Part shown: one piece after another, positions 1-14,655 of the stretch | How positions within the stretch are numbered: the first letter of the stretch is position 1 | Layout of the letters: each line of letters begins with the position of its first letter | Source of the DNA: Scolanthus callimorphus | Taxonomy: Eukaryota > Cnidaria > Anthozoa > Actiniaria > Edwardsiidae | Direction: 5' to 3' | DNA: 64,000 bases | Assembly: GCA_033964015.1 (NCBI GenBank) | Contig: CM066913.1 | Coordinates: 29,228,790 to 29,292,789, forward strand | Made by a program: the position numbers and the translations under genes | Notes under the pieces: generated by a model | The model's input: the letters and a program-made list of their open reading frames with translations, nothing else | The model's database searches: none | What the model was told of the DNA's origin: nothing

Positions 1-3000
1 CAGAGCGTTGTTTAAAGCTAGAATGATTTCCAGTAGTTTAACTAGTGACCCGCGTACTCAAACAGTGAGTTGATTCCGAAAACCTGCTATCCGGACAATT
101 TTCTGTCGTGCACGACGTCGACGTTTTTTGAGATAGCTAGCTGTGTTCGAAGGTTGCTATATAGCGCCCTTGTCCTGTCGAATTTCGTAAAGACATTTCG
201 TGTTAAGAGGGTGGGACAAACTTCCTCCGACGGACGGCAGCAACGATCCAAGATAGTGGATTTGGGATAGCTTTGAAAAGTCAGTGTGAAGAGTTGTTTT
301 AAAAGGGCTTCTCCTGGGGGAAGGGACGATTTTCATAAGAAATGATACCCCGTTCCACGATTTGTATCCAAATTGAGACCCCGTTCTAAACATGTCCAAA
401 TAGAAATTAAAAGATACCGCGACCTGCATAGAATTTCTGTGTCAAAATTTAGATCTTCCTCGTCAGATAGAATGTCCACGGGTTGGTTCGTCCACTACAC
501 AATCGATCCTTCTAAGCAGCTAAAGTCTGGGTGGTTTTTATTTATTTTTATTTTTTTCATACCCCGTTCTAGAGAGCATTTCTAAACGATACCCTGAATA
601 CCCCGTTCTATCTTTTGTGTGCATGTTTTGTGTGTTCATTGACATCCTAGAAATGAACTTTTTCTAGTATTGCTAATATTATTATTATTATCTATCGGCT
701 GAAGAAAAACATCGGGATCCCGTTTGGCGGCACATTCCTCCCAGCTTCTCCCTTTCGGTTCCAAGAAGACACAAGCATCGCAGCTTAAGACCCATGTTTC
801 TCAAATGAAACAACTTAATTTGTCGATTAATGGCACTTGAATATCGCTTAGACCGATAATAGCGCAATATAGCGCAAATGCTTATTGAAAGCATGCGTTT
901 GAACTTGCCAGCATAGTTTACCCCCGGAGTGTTGAGGGTTTGATACAAACTGACGCATGAACAGTCAGTGACGTGGTCTGGAGCCATCGAGACGATAAGA
1001 ACATAATGCAAAAATCGGGAAGTTGCTTCGAGATTGCAAATACTATTAAAGAGGTATATTGGACAACCAGAAGAACTGACAGTGCTTGTGTCCTATTTTT
1101 AGTAGGTTTTAACAGCGGATTCTTAATCTTCTGTTTTAACCCTTTCCTTGTTTTCTTTGGACTTTGGATCAGGGATGAATTCATGAATATAAAACTCTTT
1201 CCCCTAGTATGTAATACGCGCGCTAGTCCGAACATCATTTATTCCAAGTGCGTGCGGAGTAATTAAAAGAGGTGCGAAGCTCTTGAAAGTTTTGAGTCCT
1301 TCGCGCGCTGTACCTAGTCAAACTTGACGAAAATAAAAAATTCGCAAGCTTAAGCAAAATGTAAGTTCAGACAATTTATAGGCTACTTGTGACTTGCAAA
1401 AAATTGGCATTCCTTAGGCCCAGCGCAAACGTCGATCGTCAGTCGAACTTCGTCTGTCGAACCTTTCCTTTTTCAAAGGATGCCGCTTCATTAGACTTTA
1501 TAATAGAAAACGTTCTATTGTTTTGGATTGGAACGACGCGACTCTGGTGCGACGTTTGCCGTAGGCCTTAGACATTTTTAACTGAACACAAAATTGGAAT
1601 CTTGAGTTCATTGATTCGCTTTTGACTGGATTAGTATCGGTGCCACACACTAATATCGACGCGTCGAATCCGATGAATGCAATATTTTAGTGCATTTAGC
1701 ACTAGAACTACTAGAGGCAACGATAAGATAAGCTTTATTTTCTTTTTCAAGCATATTCTGAGACGTTTATACAGCTGTGTCTCTCACTATCTACCGCCTT
1801 TTGTTCAAAACTTGTCAGCCCTGTGGGAAATGTCTATAATTGAGAAAATATCTGTCAAACAAGGGGGCTTTTGGTCATCTTATACGCATGCCCGAAGCAG
1901 AGGAATGGTATACGGTATATGTTCCAAGACGCGCAGCAGAATGGAGTTGGTAAGTGTTGCACGTTATTTATCAAAGCCTTCTTACGAACTTCCGACATAT
2001 TAGAGTATTCAGCAATAGGCACTCGGGACCAAGAATTTGTAGGTTCTATTTGGAGTTATAGAGGTTATGGGAAACGGAAATCAGTTATGGCTTGCAAATC
2101 ATGAACCTTAAAGTTCATTTGAGCTACTGGAGAAAATTTCGCCTAAACATGACTGACCATAAAAAAGAATCTCATATTTTTCAGCATATGGCAAATTGTC
2201 TAGCTATCGCACGTTTCTTATTTCTCGTTAGAACAGATGAATCGAGCACTAAACGCCGACCGTCTCACCACCTTGGCCACCTTACTCTTTCATCATATTT
2301 CCTTCGCACTACCGTCTAACAGATACGGTTTAACTTTAATCCTCTCTGGATTTGAGAAACATGGAAACGTTAAAACCCGTGCAACACCGGCATTTCATTA
2401 CCGGGCGCTTTTAGTCTACTCGAAATCTTAAGTGTAACGTTTTATTGCAATTAGCAGGTTTGTACAATCTTACAATTGCACACGGTATTGTACGCAACAG
2501 GTTCTAGATTTAAAAAAACGAACTAGTTTTAGCCACTTGCTTTCTGTATATCCGCGAAGGGCTTGATTCAGGACCCCACCTGAGATCTTAAAAGGTTTTG
2601 CGAAATCAAATCCGTAGATCCGATAACCCGCACCGATAAACATGTCGTGCGTATGAGCCAAAACATGGACGACCTCTTCAGGAACTTTCCCTCCCCGCTC
2701 ACACTCATTGATGCTGTACACTGTATTTTGGACTTTTTCTTCTATTTAGTTCTTAAAAGTATAAACAAGTATCCGTCAAACAGCCCGCCACACTGTTCAC
2801 GCGACCTCCTCTCGTCTGATAGCAAGCACACAGAAAAACCTGTTGTACCGAAATCAGTTTTGCTGGCTTACTTTGATATTTCAGAGTTGCTACCATAAGC
2901 ACAAATTAACACCCAACACATGGCTACCAAAATATCCGGCATTACACGGTACATAAATTGCTGTGTAGCTCTCTGTATTTTTTTACAGTGTTACACCTCA

Positions 3001-6000
3001 ACCAACCAACTTATGGCCTTGACTGCCATACGACTCACCCACATAAAAAGTCTATTTATATCATAAATCAAAGAAGGAGGTTGCGCTTGGCCGAGGTTTG
3101 GCTTGGCCTTGGAGAGTTTTCTGTCATTTCTGCTTGCACTTGAAACCAAGATTGGATTACTTGTTTTTCATTGTTTATCTAGGCCACCATTTAGTTTCCC
3201 CTAAAAGAACTGACAGATAAGGTGATGCGAAACATAAATCATCGTCTGCTTCATTGATTAAAAGTTTAATACTTTCATATTTGCTTATAAAGGGGCATTT
3301 CGAAACGTCGTTTTTGCTATAGAAAATAAACAATAAACGAAAGCGAAGATGACTACTGACCCGTTGGCATTGTGACAATGTTCCATCATGTATGGGTGGG
3401 AGTTGAAGGGGTGCGCATTGTTATACAGGCTACATGGAGAGGAAGTGATAAAATAATTCTCTGATAACAACCAGCCAATTTGTTTACTCATGTCTCAGCA
3501 CAGCAGGACAATCCAAGTCTTTTTCATAACAAGAATCAAAAGGCTTTCACTAACATGTCCAAGAGATATCACGCATCTCGGAAAAGGACAAAACTAAGGA
3601 CTGCGATCTGGAGAGAACCTCTTCATGACATTCGTCAGTTGTGAAACTATATCCGGTGAAAGGAATTAAAGGGATTGTGTCTACTTTGCAGATGATTTCC
3701 CTGATAGGTCAAATGCATTTTTGAAAATTGCACGAAATGATCAAAATGTACCACTGTGTTGAAAATAAAAACTATATCTACTGTAGTTCAAACGTAGTAC
3801 ATTCTCATCAGAAATCAAAGTCGCATTTGATATGTTTATATGGACATGCGCACAGTTAAATTGTTACTATAAAGAGCAAGCAGGTGAGCTCGCACATTAA
3901 ATATACTGTTCCGAATATGATTTTTTCTTGTGAAGATTAACGATCAACCGCATGATAAAGACTGCATATTCTAAACCCAGGATAACAGGACAGACACAAG
4001 GGTTAATGGGTGGTTCATGGCGGCAACTGATACGCCGTACCGCTATGTTTATTTTTCTCTTCCCTCGATCAACAAACCCATTCTTCAGCAATCAAAATGC
4101 CTTTCTTGACAGTTTATCATTAGGTTTGGTTTCTAGAGATAAACCCACCACGATCCACGCCAATAAATTGCCAGCTCATAACGTTTCTAAATTTAGTTTA
4201 GTTCTTTTTCATACCCACTGTTGACAACATTTGTCAAAGAATTTTCTTTGAAAGTTGTAATTAGGTAAAAAGGTCGACCCGTTAGGTATTTTAGGCCTTG
4301 CCAGGCCCATTAATGATGTGATTTATCTTAAGGCCGCCATCTATGAAAGCCATCAGCGAAATTTAACAATTAGAAAGATGGGGTTCAGCGTTGATGTGTT
4401 TGAGGTTCGTTCGATCTTCTACAATCATACGGTGTGACATGCATGGAAAGAAGGACAGAGCAATCTTGAACCGTCTACTATAATTGGATTCTGATGTGCT
4501 CACGGGATTTACACAGATAGAAAAAATGGGCAATTATATCACCTTCACACTTCCTAGTTGGGAAGAGAAAGGATTTAAGGATTAGGTAAGATGTTAGTGA
4601 ATTCTTTCATGATCAAATTTCTTTGCAAGCTTGTAGCTCGAGTTGAAACTGAGATCTTCTTCAGTTGCGATTAAGCAGCACTGACTGTGGGATTTTTTTA
4701 AAGGAATCATGTTACATGACAGCAGTTGGGCTCGGGTCCTTCAGGGCAAGATTCCATTTATTTTACGTGTGCGCACAACGAACAAAACAGCCTCAGCTCG
4801 TGCCCACTCACTAATACTGAGGCAGCACCTCATCTGTAAAATTGGAGCTCAATGTTTCCTCCTCCTAATTAACCGGTGAGCCTTCTCGGTCTGTCAATCA
4901 AGCTATTGTTCTATTCTTTCGGCATTCCGTCGCTGTACTTTTTGCTGCCGAACATTTCATCAACAAGAGACTTGGATGTAACGGTGGAAACGTGATTGAG
5001 GTCATTTATTGTGGAGGCACATTGCCTAGGATACTACTATATACAGAGGAGAAACCTTATCCTGATGTTCTGCTAATGGTAAGGGAATGTTAGTCATCAA
5101 CTTTGTTTTAACTTTAGATCAAACACAAGGTCTTCCTTGATCTCTAATGATACCTCTCTACAAGCTCCTCGCGCTATACTTCGAGGAGTCAACTTTTATA
5201 AAAGGCTTTTTGATAACAACTTTAAGAGACTGCTATTCTTTAAAAGGTTCAACCTGCCCTCCATTAGGGAGCCATAAACAAACGATTGTGCATCAACAGT
5301 TGCCCCTTGGCGAACAAAGCGTAAGTTCATTCTAAACTAAGGTATTTGTTTTCGGCTGCCTGTTTGGAAAGGCTGTATTTCCGACAGGAGCAGCTTAACC
5401 GCATGACACACAACACAGTGATTCTACCCTCGGGCAGTATCTATTGAGGAGATAGAACATGGCAGGCATTTTCAGAAACTAACACGAGTAATTTTATTGA
5501 CGAGGTCGGTTTTATGAGCACTTTGCTGTGACAGGAAATTAGCTTTCTAAATACATTCCATCACTTCAGAAATAGACGTAAGGCGAGGACCTTTGATTAT
5601 TCTCCACTCTAGTTTCAAAAGCTCCATTTAGAAGCTGAACATTGCTTTCTTTTACGCCATATATAGTGTTTCATAAGAGCTAAACATAAATCCTAAGCAT
5701 AGCCAATTTAGCGAGTGTATGTTAATATAAATTACTGTCACCCAGGTCGCCCGTCATGAGGACCCTCTCTGTTCACCTCTCTATAAACTCTGAGTACCTC
5801 ACTAGAACGCACGTGCAACTAAGTAAAGTAAACAACACTTTGGTTATCTACTAACATGACCAGAAAAGCCTTTCTAGTTACTACACTACGCTAGCTAGTC
5901 TTTAGTTAAGAGCCTTCACTCTAATCTGTCTTTTGTTAGTATGTTCAAATTATGCGTACTCGTAATCTCCGTGTTCCGTTGCTGTCAGTGCATCAGCCAC

Positions 6001-7207
6001 CGACTGTTTGCTCGCGTGCGTGATAAAACAAACACCGAAGAGTGATCCTCTGGTTCTGTGACCGAGAGCAGGTAGTATTGACTGGGCTGCTCCACTGCAA
6101 GCTGTGCTCATGGTGTTATATTCATATACGGACGCGAAGCAAAGATCGTGTTGCGAATTTCTTGTCATTTCTGTGTCACCACAACAATTAACACGGTATG
6201 AGTCGAACGCGATACACACCAGAAGAATGGCTCATTTTGATTAAGAAATTCAGCATGGTCTAATCCCTGACCTAGAACGTATGTCGTCTAAATCTACACT
6301 AGCTTGAAAATGATTAAGTATACATGGGCTGGTAATTTGTAGAGTAAGAATTTGTAGAGTACTGACTAAGCTTGTACAAATGGTGGCGAGGTGTTAATAT
6401 CATTGCATTGAATCAATGGATCTTTCTTGTTTGTTATTTTAACACTCAATATCATTGTTTTGAAATTAGAACTTTATATGCTGATACTTGCTAGAGGCGT
6501 CTTAATATTATATTCCATTTACGAAGTATATATTTTCTCGCTAGCGCATATTTCGATCGGTGCCATGCTCTTAGCACTTGACATGTAACCGAGTGCATCT
6601 TCTAGCGTTTTCCCGACATGGTTATTGGATCAACGCGATGACAGGTCAGCTAAATTATTCTCTATTTTGTCCGCATTTAGCCCTTTCTCACAGCAGGCAA
6701 CACAGGAAACAATGCCAACTTGTTAGGGTCTTTTTGCATATGGTGCTGCGCAAGTAACAGATGTTTGAAAAATTGTTAGTAAGCCAACATTGCTCTACTC
6801 GTAAATAACATTTGTTCGATCAAAGAAGTGTTGATTCCACTTAACGAAAGAGAGGGTAAAGTGATAAACGATACTTCGTGTCACGCGAGCGGTTACTACT
6901 GTAATAATACACATGAAAAAATCTCTGGATTCTGATTGGCTGAGAACAGTGCAGTTTTTAGGTAACAAAGTGCCGAAAAAAGGTAACAAAGTGCAAAAAT
7001 GGTTAACAAAATGCAAATTTTCTTTTGAAATGCTAAAATACTTTGATAACATAGAGCTATATTATGGAAACTTTGGTTTTTGTTCATGCTCAAATTCTGT
7101 CAGGTTTTGGTCCAGATTTCAATCAAGGAAAAATGCGTGCGGCTTGTTCAGTTTGTAAGCAGATTTGTGAATGACTCCTTAGAATTTTTTACATGTGTAT
7201 TATTAAA
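1..7207. other. Non-coding stretch, no supported gene
   Basis: The open reading frames here are short, lack recognisable domains and have no consistent splice signals around them. The stretch holds a few repeats of the motif ATACCCCGTTCT between about 340 and 615, an ATT microsatellite near 675-692 and one short palindromic MITE listed separately. I see no other structure I can name. It may be intergenic or intron of a gene lying outside the window. Confidence 0.6.
1414..1570. mobile_element. Short palindromic MITE (GGCCTACGGCAAACG family)
   Basis: The left end reads TTAGGCCCAGCGCAAACGTCG-like sequence and the right end, inverted, reads TAAGGCCTACGGCAAACGTCG-like sequence, giving an imperfect terminal inverted repeat of about 20 bp around a 157-bp body. 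The element at 41566-41710 carries the same TIR core, so this is a small dispersed family. No coding capacity. Confidence 0.55.
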
Positions 7208-7374
7208 AGGAAATCATACGACTTTTCTCGTTCAATTTGGAATTTATTTACACTCGTGGGTTTTTCAAAAAGCTCAAATTGCACTCGCCGGCGGCTCGTG
7301 CAATTTTGATACTTTTTGAAAAACCCACTCGTGCAAATAAATTCCAAATTGAACTCGAAGTCGTATGATTTCCT
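7208..7374. mobile_element. Near-perfect palindromic repeat, 167 bp
   Basis: The left arm starts AGGAAATCATACGAC and the right arm ends GTCGTATGATTTCCT. The arms match over about 75 bp with a few indels and meet at a short GC-rich centre around 7285-7293. This is typical of a foldback or MITE-type element. No coding capacity and no clear target-site duplication seen. Confidence 0.65.
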
Positions 7375-8322
7375 ATACTAACACAAAGTCTTGAATTTCA
7401 TGTTTTTTTTCTGTGTGCGCATCCTCAAATATCTCAGTGTAAAAAAGGGTTTGCAGTGCTTTAAAATATATGCATCAAACTAACTTCAATATGCGGCCTT
7501 TACTTGCTATTTAAAAATCGGGTGAATCCATAACACGTTGGGCAAACTAGAGGCATTGAACGTTGCATGTGTGTACGCGACTTTATCACATATGCACCTG
7601 TCTTAATAAAGTTTGACTGCGTTGTTTTGATGATAGACATAACTGCACCAAATGTCATGCGACAGTTTGGAACTTACCATACGAATGCTTGCCATCTCTT
7701 TTTCCAACGTTTCAAATGCCTTATTTTGAATGTTCTGGCTCCATAAGGCTTCTGCAATTGAAAAACAGGATTTGCAAAGCTGCAGGCCAAGCTCATATAT
7801 GCATGCGGTACAGTGCGTTATCCTATAAATTGATACACATTGGCCAATCAGAGACAAGATTTCCTATAAAATACGAAGCCGTGTTTAATGGATTTCCCTG
7901 CAAGCGTAGTTTTTGGCCGAGTTTGTAAAAATTGGTCAATATCGCAAAGATAATACGGTAAGGTCCGTTATATAGAAATTAAATTTCAAGTAAATATTCC
8001 CGCCGGTAAAAATTAATTACAAATATTAAGTCCGCCCAAAATTGTGAAGGCCAGTTGCCTACAGGCTGCGTACGCCACCGGCATTGCGTGTTTATGTGAC
8101 TCTTTGCCAGACTTGTATCATACGACACCCAGGATATTAGTAGTCGTATAGTGAGGTCATCTAATAGTGACGAAGGCACCATTCTGTCTGGTCTCGGTGT
8201 CTATATTTGGAACTAGGCCAGAGAACCGGCAGCCATAGCGGGAGCCAGAATACACGAAACCTCGAAGGCATCCACTTAAACATTTAGTGAGGAAATGTAT
8301 TCTAGCAGAGAATCTGCTTTTA

Positions 8323-8487
8323 CAGGGGCGTAGCCAGGAATTTTTTTTGGGGGGGGATAGTGAAAACATGGGACGAAAATTTTCAATTCCTCCAGGAAAT
8401 ACAGTAAATGTATGGGAAAATCTCCCGAGAAAGGGGGGGCCGCGGCTCCCTGTGCCCCCCCCCCCCCCCACCTTGGTTACGCCCTTG
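8323..8487. mobile_element. hAT-like MITE
   Basis: The left terminus is CAGGGGCGTAGCCAGGA and the right terminus, inverted, is CAAGGGCGTAACCAAGG. Animal hAT transposons typically begin with CAGGG or CAAGG. The interior has an oligo-G run near 8350 and a C run of about 17 bases near 8454-8469. An 8-bp target duplication is not clear, so the superfamily call is tentative. Confidence 0.5.
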
Positions 8488-11400
8488 TTCTATTCGGAGT
8501 ACGTCCCTCTCACTACTGTCATGCAATCTTACCATACGATTTAAGTAAATCAAAAACAAAATGTCTGAATAAAGAAAACAAAATTACTGTAACTACTAGA
8601 TTAGTTTACTTCTTTTTCTGCGACCAGAAGAATCTTTCGTGCATTCATTTTTCCTTGAGAGTCATTATACTTGTACCTAAAGTGCGCCCTGTGCTTAAAG
8701 GTAGTCATTTCCTATATTTGTCGTAGTATAAATTGCTCCCGTCGTACAAAAAGTCTGAAAGCTTTGCTTTTAATGCGGAAGAGATGTGGCAGGTGGAATT
8801 TTTCATTTCTTTGATTCAACAAACCGCTCAACTGGCAATAATGAGCACCATAAGAAAAACTTATGGGTCATGACAAAAGAAAGTCTATCAGTTGTTAGAA
8901 GCAAAAGAACTTGAAATTTTTCAAAAGCCATTGAAGGTATTGAATAAAATCTAAAGGGCAATTGCTGCTGTGAATAAGATGGAGCGTGATATGTTTAGCA
9001 ACCATTGTGATGTCATTAGACCCTATGTTTTTATATCCACGTCACTAAACGTTATTTTATCTGAGAAAGAGAGACACTAGTTTGAGAACACTGACTTATT
9101 GGCTGCGATAACATTCAAGATGCTTTGCCATGTGATTTGTCATCGGAGACGACAGCCGCAACCCAATTCAGTGTTATTATTATTATTATTATTATAGGGT
9201 AACTTTTTTATTCTTTACAAAATCTTGTTTTAGATTATACCTTTCTTTAAAGCTCTCCTTTTTCTCAGCAACTCGATACAACTCAGTGGCATGAATTCTT
9301 GAGAGCTCAGACGTTTTAATATTTTAAGCAGAGAAAAGATCTATTTTAAAAAATACTCATGCTTGGTGGCACTTTGTGGTAATTCGTTACGCCAAAATTG
9401 TAGAAATTATTTTTGAATTTACCCTATATCAGTGTAAGCTCAATGTTTGAATTTAATTTCTATGGTTTTAAATGTGACAAACGCACGCGGGACGTTCGGA
9501 GAACACGAGGAACGTTTTGAAACTCACGAACATCCATGATTTCCGTAGGCGAGTGAGCTTCAAGCATTTCAAGTGTTCTTCCGTCATCCCAAGTGTGTTT
9601 ATCACATTATAAGCCAAATAAATATTGGTTAATTGCTTTTATAAAAAATATAAATTTTCCGTGCGTTAGGACATAGTAAACCAACCACAGCTCTAGGCCA
9701 ATCAGAGCGCGCGTTCTATCGGCGCTATTTTATATAAACCTTAATGGCGAATCGTACATAAAGGTACATATGAATAATGTACAATATCGGAATGCGATCT
9801 CAGGATCAAACAGACACCAGTTGATCGTGTGCCATACGTATAATCTATACAAATGACTCGTGCGAACTACAATAGCTATCGGCCGGAACACTTTTAGTAA
9901 TCCTAAGCTTGTGGCAGTACTATACTAATAGCCGTCAAAATACCTCACAAAGCGGTATTTGCTCTTCAATTCTTCCATCCAACACCCTCTGGATTGTCTG
10001 GACATGAGTCACATGGGTGTGTCCACGCCTACCCGGGTGTCAGCCCGTGCTGTGTAGTCCATAATTGCTGTATTATCTCTCTTGGGATAATGTTATTTAA
10101 CTTTAACTGCAGCCGAACAAATTCTGTTCCTAATTACTCCGGCCAAGCGAAGTAGCTATTACATGCAGTTCGGTACAACTTGGGGGCACTATCTATCCAC
10201 TGAATTTACCATCTTTGTTAAATTTAGAAAAGACTAGTGCTCCCATAAAAGGGTTATGATATAACTTTTTGATGTTTTTTTTTTTGCTTTTTAAAAGGTT
10301 TTTGTCTTAAACTGAAAGATACAATTTAGTTGTCTCGTAGGAGTCTTATTGTCGATCTGCTCTCTAATCTTGTATGGATGTATAATCACTTTATACTGAT
10401 TACTAAATGCACTGGTTGTTTTGCCTTCTAATGTCTTTAGCTCATTCATTCGGATTCTTTGATCTTTAAAACCAAAGAGGATTGCATGTCAAGCAAAAAT
10501 TGAATTATACAAATGTCGAGAACTCGAAACCGCTTCTTACATTCGAGGTTTCTGCTGTTTTAAAAACAATTCAAAGTCAACTCTCTTTGATTTGCTACTT
10601 TTTACACCTCCGTGTTTAAAGCATGGTGCTTTCTCTCCTTTTGTTCGACAGTTTACCGATGTTTTGGTTTCACTTTCTAGCGATTAACACCTCTGGCCTA
10701 AACGAACAGTTTTTGTAAAGAACTGGGGCAAATATTTGTACACAAATGGTTCATGCTGTATAGAGAGATCATTAAACGGACCACGTGTTCGCCTGAACAA
10801 GTAAATGATGCTTTAACGTTATGAATTAATTATCACTCAACACCAGACAAAACCCAGCAACCTTAGCAGATTATGACTTGTTACTGATCTTCGAAAGTTG
10901 AAAGCTGCTACAAAAACTAGGCCATTGTAATTTATGAAGCATTGAAGCATATTTGTGGCGTTTGAAGAAGGATTTTGGAGTAGAACGATTCTCGATAACT
11001 AATTACCCAGATTGTTTACATTCTTTAGAAAACTTTATTCTTGTTTATCAACTGAAGCCATAATTCGTGTTTTTGCTGACGCAAAGTTAGACATTTCCAG
11101 TCAGTGAGATAAAATCCCGAGATAGAACTCTAGTTGTTCTAGAACTCAAGTTTTTGTCCTTGTTTACGATAAGCACAACTATCGAAAATCTTTTAAAAAC
11201 CTCTTTAAACTACTTTAAAAGAAAATTAGCGACTTTTGTAAAGAAACAGCTGTTATGGTGTACTTAGCTTGCGGGTGGAGAACAAAGGCGGGTCCTGGGA
11301 TCAGACACGCGCCCGGCGACAGATGTAATAGGAGGTCACTCCAGCTTCGCGAGTGCCATTCAATTCCACAGAATAGATATAAAGTATACAGGTATATGCT

Positions 11401-13718
11401 GAGTATAAGAGCACAATAGAATTAAATGCGTGTAAATTCGATAACAAACATGGCTTATAGAACGCCTACGATAAGCTCGGCTTTCATTTGGTGTTGGGTT
11501 TTGTGGAGGAAGCAAGCGATATACGGGGGAATTGAGGAGCGAACTAGGTGAGTTTAAACACCACATTTAAGTTTCTACGTGTCAGTAGATTAGACAATAT
11601 ATATTACAAAATTCTTTATTGAAAAACCTTGGCGATGAATTCACGAATATTTCGATGTGTTTTAGACTGATATCGAAACTGAAGAAAAACAAGGGAAAAG
11701 CTAACAACAGTTTTTGTATATTTTGATATATTACCCATAGTGGTATATTACCATCGCGGCACAAGTAGTGACTTCCTCCCTCTTATCAAACATCGCATTC
11801 CAATAGCTTGTTTTTCTATATTTTAAGCCTATTAGAGAAATTCTTGTAGACAGAATTGCAAAAATATAATGCATAATTTACAATTGTACACTAATAGAAC
11901 AAGTAAGTCCATTAGTTTATTCACAAACCCGAGGACTAATTCGTCATGTCTAGTGGGATTTTAATGAGTTCTTACAAGCAAATAGGCGATGGGTCACTCT
12001 ATTAATAATAAGTTACTTTATCGATTCTCACTTTACCCTCTTCGCAATCCTTATATTGAGCGAGAGAAGAAAGTTATAATATACGAGAGCAGCCATTTTT
12101 ATGTGTCAGGATCACAATAGGTCACTTAAATTTTTAGAAGTTTCTTGAACCAGTCGAAACAGGTTCTGTTGATTTGTCCAAGCATTGTCCCACCCCTTAT
12201 AGGTGGTACCCCCTCATCGTGGGTGAATCAAGAGCCTTCAACTCAACAAAGGTAAATTACAGTTTACCAGATTTATATCGAATAGAATATCTACGTTCTT
12301 TGGCATACTATTTACAAATGAAGATAGGAAACTGGGTATGGGGGCCCGGAGTTTTGTATTTTTCACCACATTTCGCCACCCATAGCGTTGATGTTTATGT
12401 TTTCGCACTTCAGATCAAGGGAGTACCAAGACATTTAGTACCCTACCGAGAAACCCTTAGAGCTGATCAATACGAATTAGTTACTGCGGTTGGTGGCTGC
12501 CAAGAAATGTATGCAATTAAGTTTGAATTTTAAGTTTTCGTGCCACCGTTTGCACGTTCCTCGCTTTGACTTTGTGTCATCACAAATAACAAGAAAGCCA
12601 AGCCATACTGGTACGTATAGTCTGTACATGATTTTACTAATTTTGTTGGACTTTTGATATTCCGGTGGCCACAAATTGCATTTTCCAAATAGCCGCGGTG
12701 TTTTATACTTTTAAGCTACTGATCTATGTAATTCATCCAAAAGTACCGACATCCATATTTGTCCTCAAAACAACTCGAAAGATGCAAAAAGTGAAAATTA
12801 CGAAAACACGAATTAAAATCCTAAAGAAATGTTTTTAACTTCAAATAGTAGAGAAAATGCAGCTTACTAAGAATTTTAGCTACGTCGGCATAAAACATAC
12901 AAACGAAGAGTGGGCGCTATCTCTGATTGATTTGAGTGCAAATACATTCTCTTTGACTTTCCTAAAGTAAAGTATCTTTTTGTACAGTTCAGCATATTCA
13001 AACAAACGAGTTTTCAATAACAGAAGGTTTATTGTTAATTGAGCACCCTGTGGAAACTTAGCCTGAGACAACGAAATACAAATACAGTTTGTACAGAGAC
13101 TGACAAGACAGCTTTGTACCAAGGATACCTTGGCAACGTCATATTTGTCAAATCAAAATCATTCGCTTACTTTCTTTGTTAAAACTGTGAAACTAACACA
13201 ACTACTTGTTAGTTTTCTGTAATGAACTTGGTTTCTCTTGCACAAAGCCACAAAGAAAACATTTTCCATGTCTTGCAAGCCTAGTTTTAATATTTAATGA
13301 CCAAATAGTGGGCTACCTACAATAGATAGTAACATTTCCCCCTTAGCGTACCGGCAGGGGCATCCTAATTTGTCAGTTAAAAGAGCGAAATTCTGTAAAA
13401 TTTGCATCTCGGCGTTGTTACTTCGCTTTGAATCCTATTTCATATATCTACCACTATTTAAACGTTTAGAAATAGATCGTTACAAATGTACAACCGCGAA
13501 TGGCCGAGAGAAGTTAGTGACTGATTTATTCTTGCGAACTCGACTATTAAGCCTAGCTGCGGTGGTTTGCTTCTAGGGTTGACTTTACGAACTTACGCGA
13601 GAACCGAAAGCGATCAAAATAAACTTTTCAGACTTTCAGCGAACTGACTTCAATTTTCAAAACCTAAAATTTGCAACAACACATGACCTATTCCAAATTA
13701 ATTCGCCAGTATCACTAA
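8488..13718. other. Non-coding stretch, no supported gene
   Basis: No ORF with recognisable domains was found. An ATT microsatellite lies at about 9176-9197. The section near 9450-9740 resembles part of 51300-51460: both contain an inverted pair around a TGATAAACACACTTGGGATG-like motif, so it is probably a degenerate dispersed repeat. The rest shows nothing I can name. Confidence 0.55.
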
Positions 13719-14325
13719 GGGAGCATTCATAATTATCTAGAGGGGGGCCTATGATGATTTCCTAATTTTTTTCTTTTGATTTTTTGAAGCCCCCCCTGAT
13801 GATCTCAGGGTTTTTATCCTGACCCCCCCTCAAGAGATGTCAATTAATCAAAGAAAATATCATAGCCCCCCCCCCCCCCCCCCCCCCCCCCACACACACA
13901 CACATACAATACATGTCAAACCCACCCTTAGCCATATTAAAGTCTTGTGATAGTTACTGATCGTGAAGATTGCTATTAATCTTATCTATTTTTTCAGAAA
14001 AAAAAAATGAATGTCCAGTTACTTTTAAATATAATCAGATGAGAATCTTCCAATTCAGGAGTTTCTACCTCCACTGATAAGACCCTAACTTAAAATGTCG
14101 AGGGGGATTAAAATGAAAAGTTTAGCCTAACAGGTTCTTATATGCGGGTTTTTATTACTGTATTTTCATATAATTTTTTTCGGGAAAATGGTTGGCCCCC
14201 CCTATGCTCAGTGTTATTTTTGTTGGAAATTTTCCATAGCCCCCCCTAAAGCATGTTAGGGAAAAACAGAGGCCCCCCCTCAAAATCATCATAGCCCCCC
14301 CTCTAGATAAATTATGAACGCTCCC
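13719..14325. mobile_element. PIF/Harbinger-like MITE, 607 bp, TAA target duplication
   Basis: The left end reads GGGAGCATTCATAATTATCT and the right end is its inverted match with one mismatch. The element is flanked by TAA on both sides (13716-13718 and 14326-14328), as expected for PIF/Harbinger transposons, which duplicate a TWA target. The subterminal regions are C/G homopolymer-rich, including a long C run followed by a CA repeat at about 13865-13904. No transposase ORF is present. An isolated fragment of the 14656-15095 element's terminus lies near 14132-14158. Confidence 0.7.
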
Positions 14326-14655
14326 TAAATTTCAATTATCGTGTACAAGTGAAAAGGTGCAAAGTTTTCCTGAGTGCGAAAGTCGCCGACTTAATAATTT
14401 TTGCGTGCCGCTCTGCACTATCTAGTTCTCGCTTCTATGATTCTATGTAGGTCTGGTACTGATTTCCATCCAAGCATCTTCAAATGTGGATCTCATTATA
14501 GCAAATTTTCCCAACATTATACCTCGCAATTTTGCAACAGTTGCATAACCATGCTTTACCAGTACATCCTTGGGGTTAAATTGTGCTCAAAGTCTTTATG
14601 GCGAAACCCTATATTCAGTGTGGACATGTAGGAAATGGCCTTCACTGACACACTA

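Noticed and set aside
12174..12533. 119-codon open frame on the plus strand
   Set aside because: It starts with TTG, and neither composition nor motifs suggest a protein. Single uninterrupted frame of this length is expected by chance in this much DNA.
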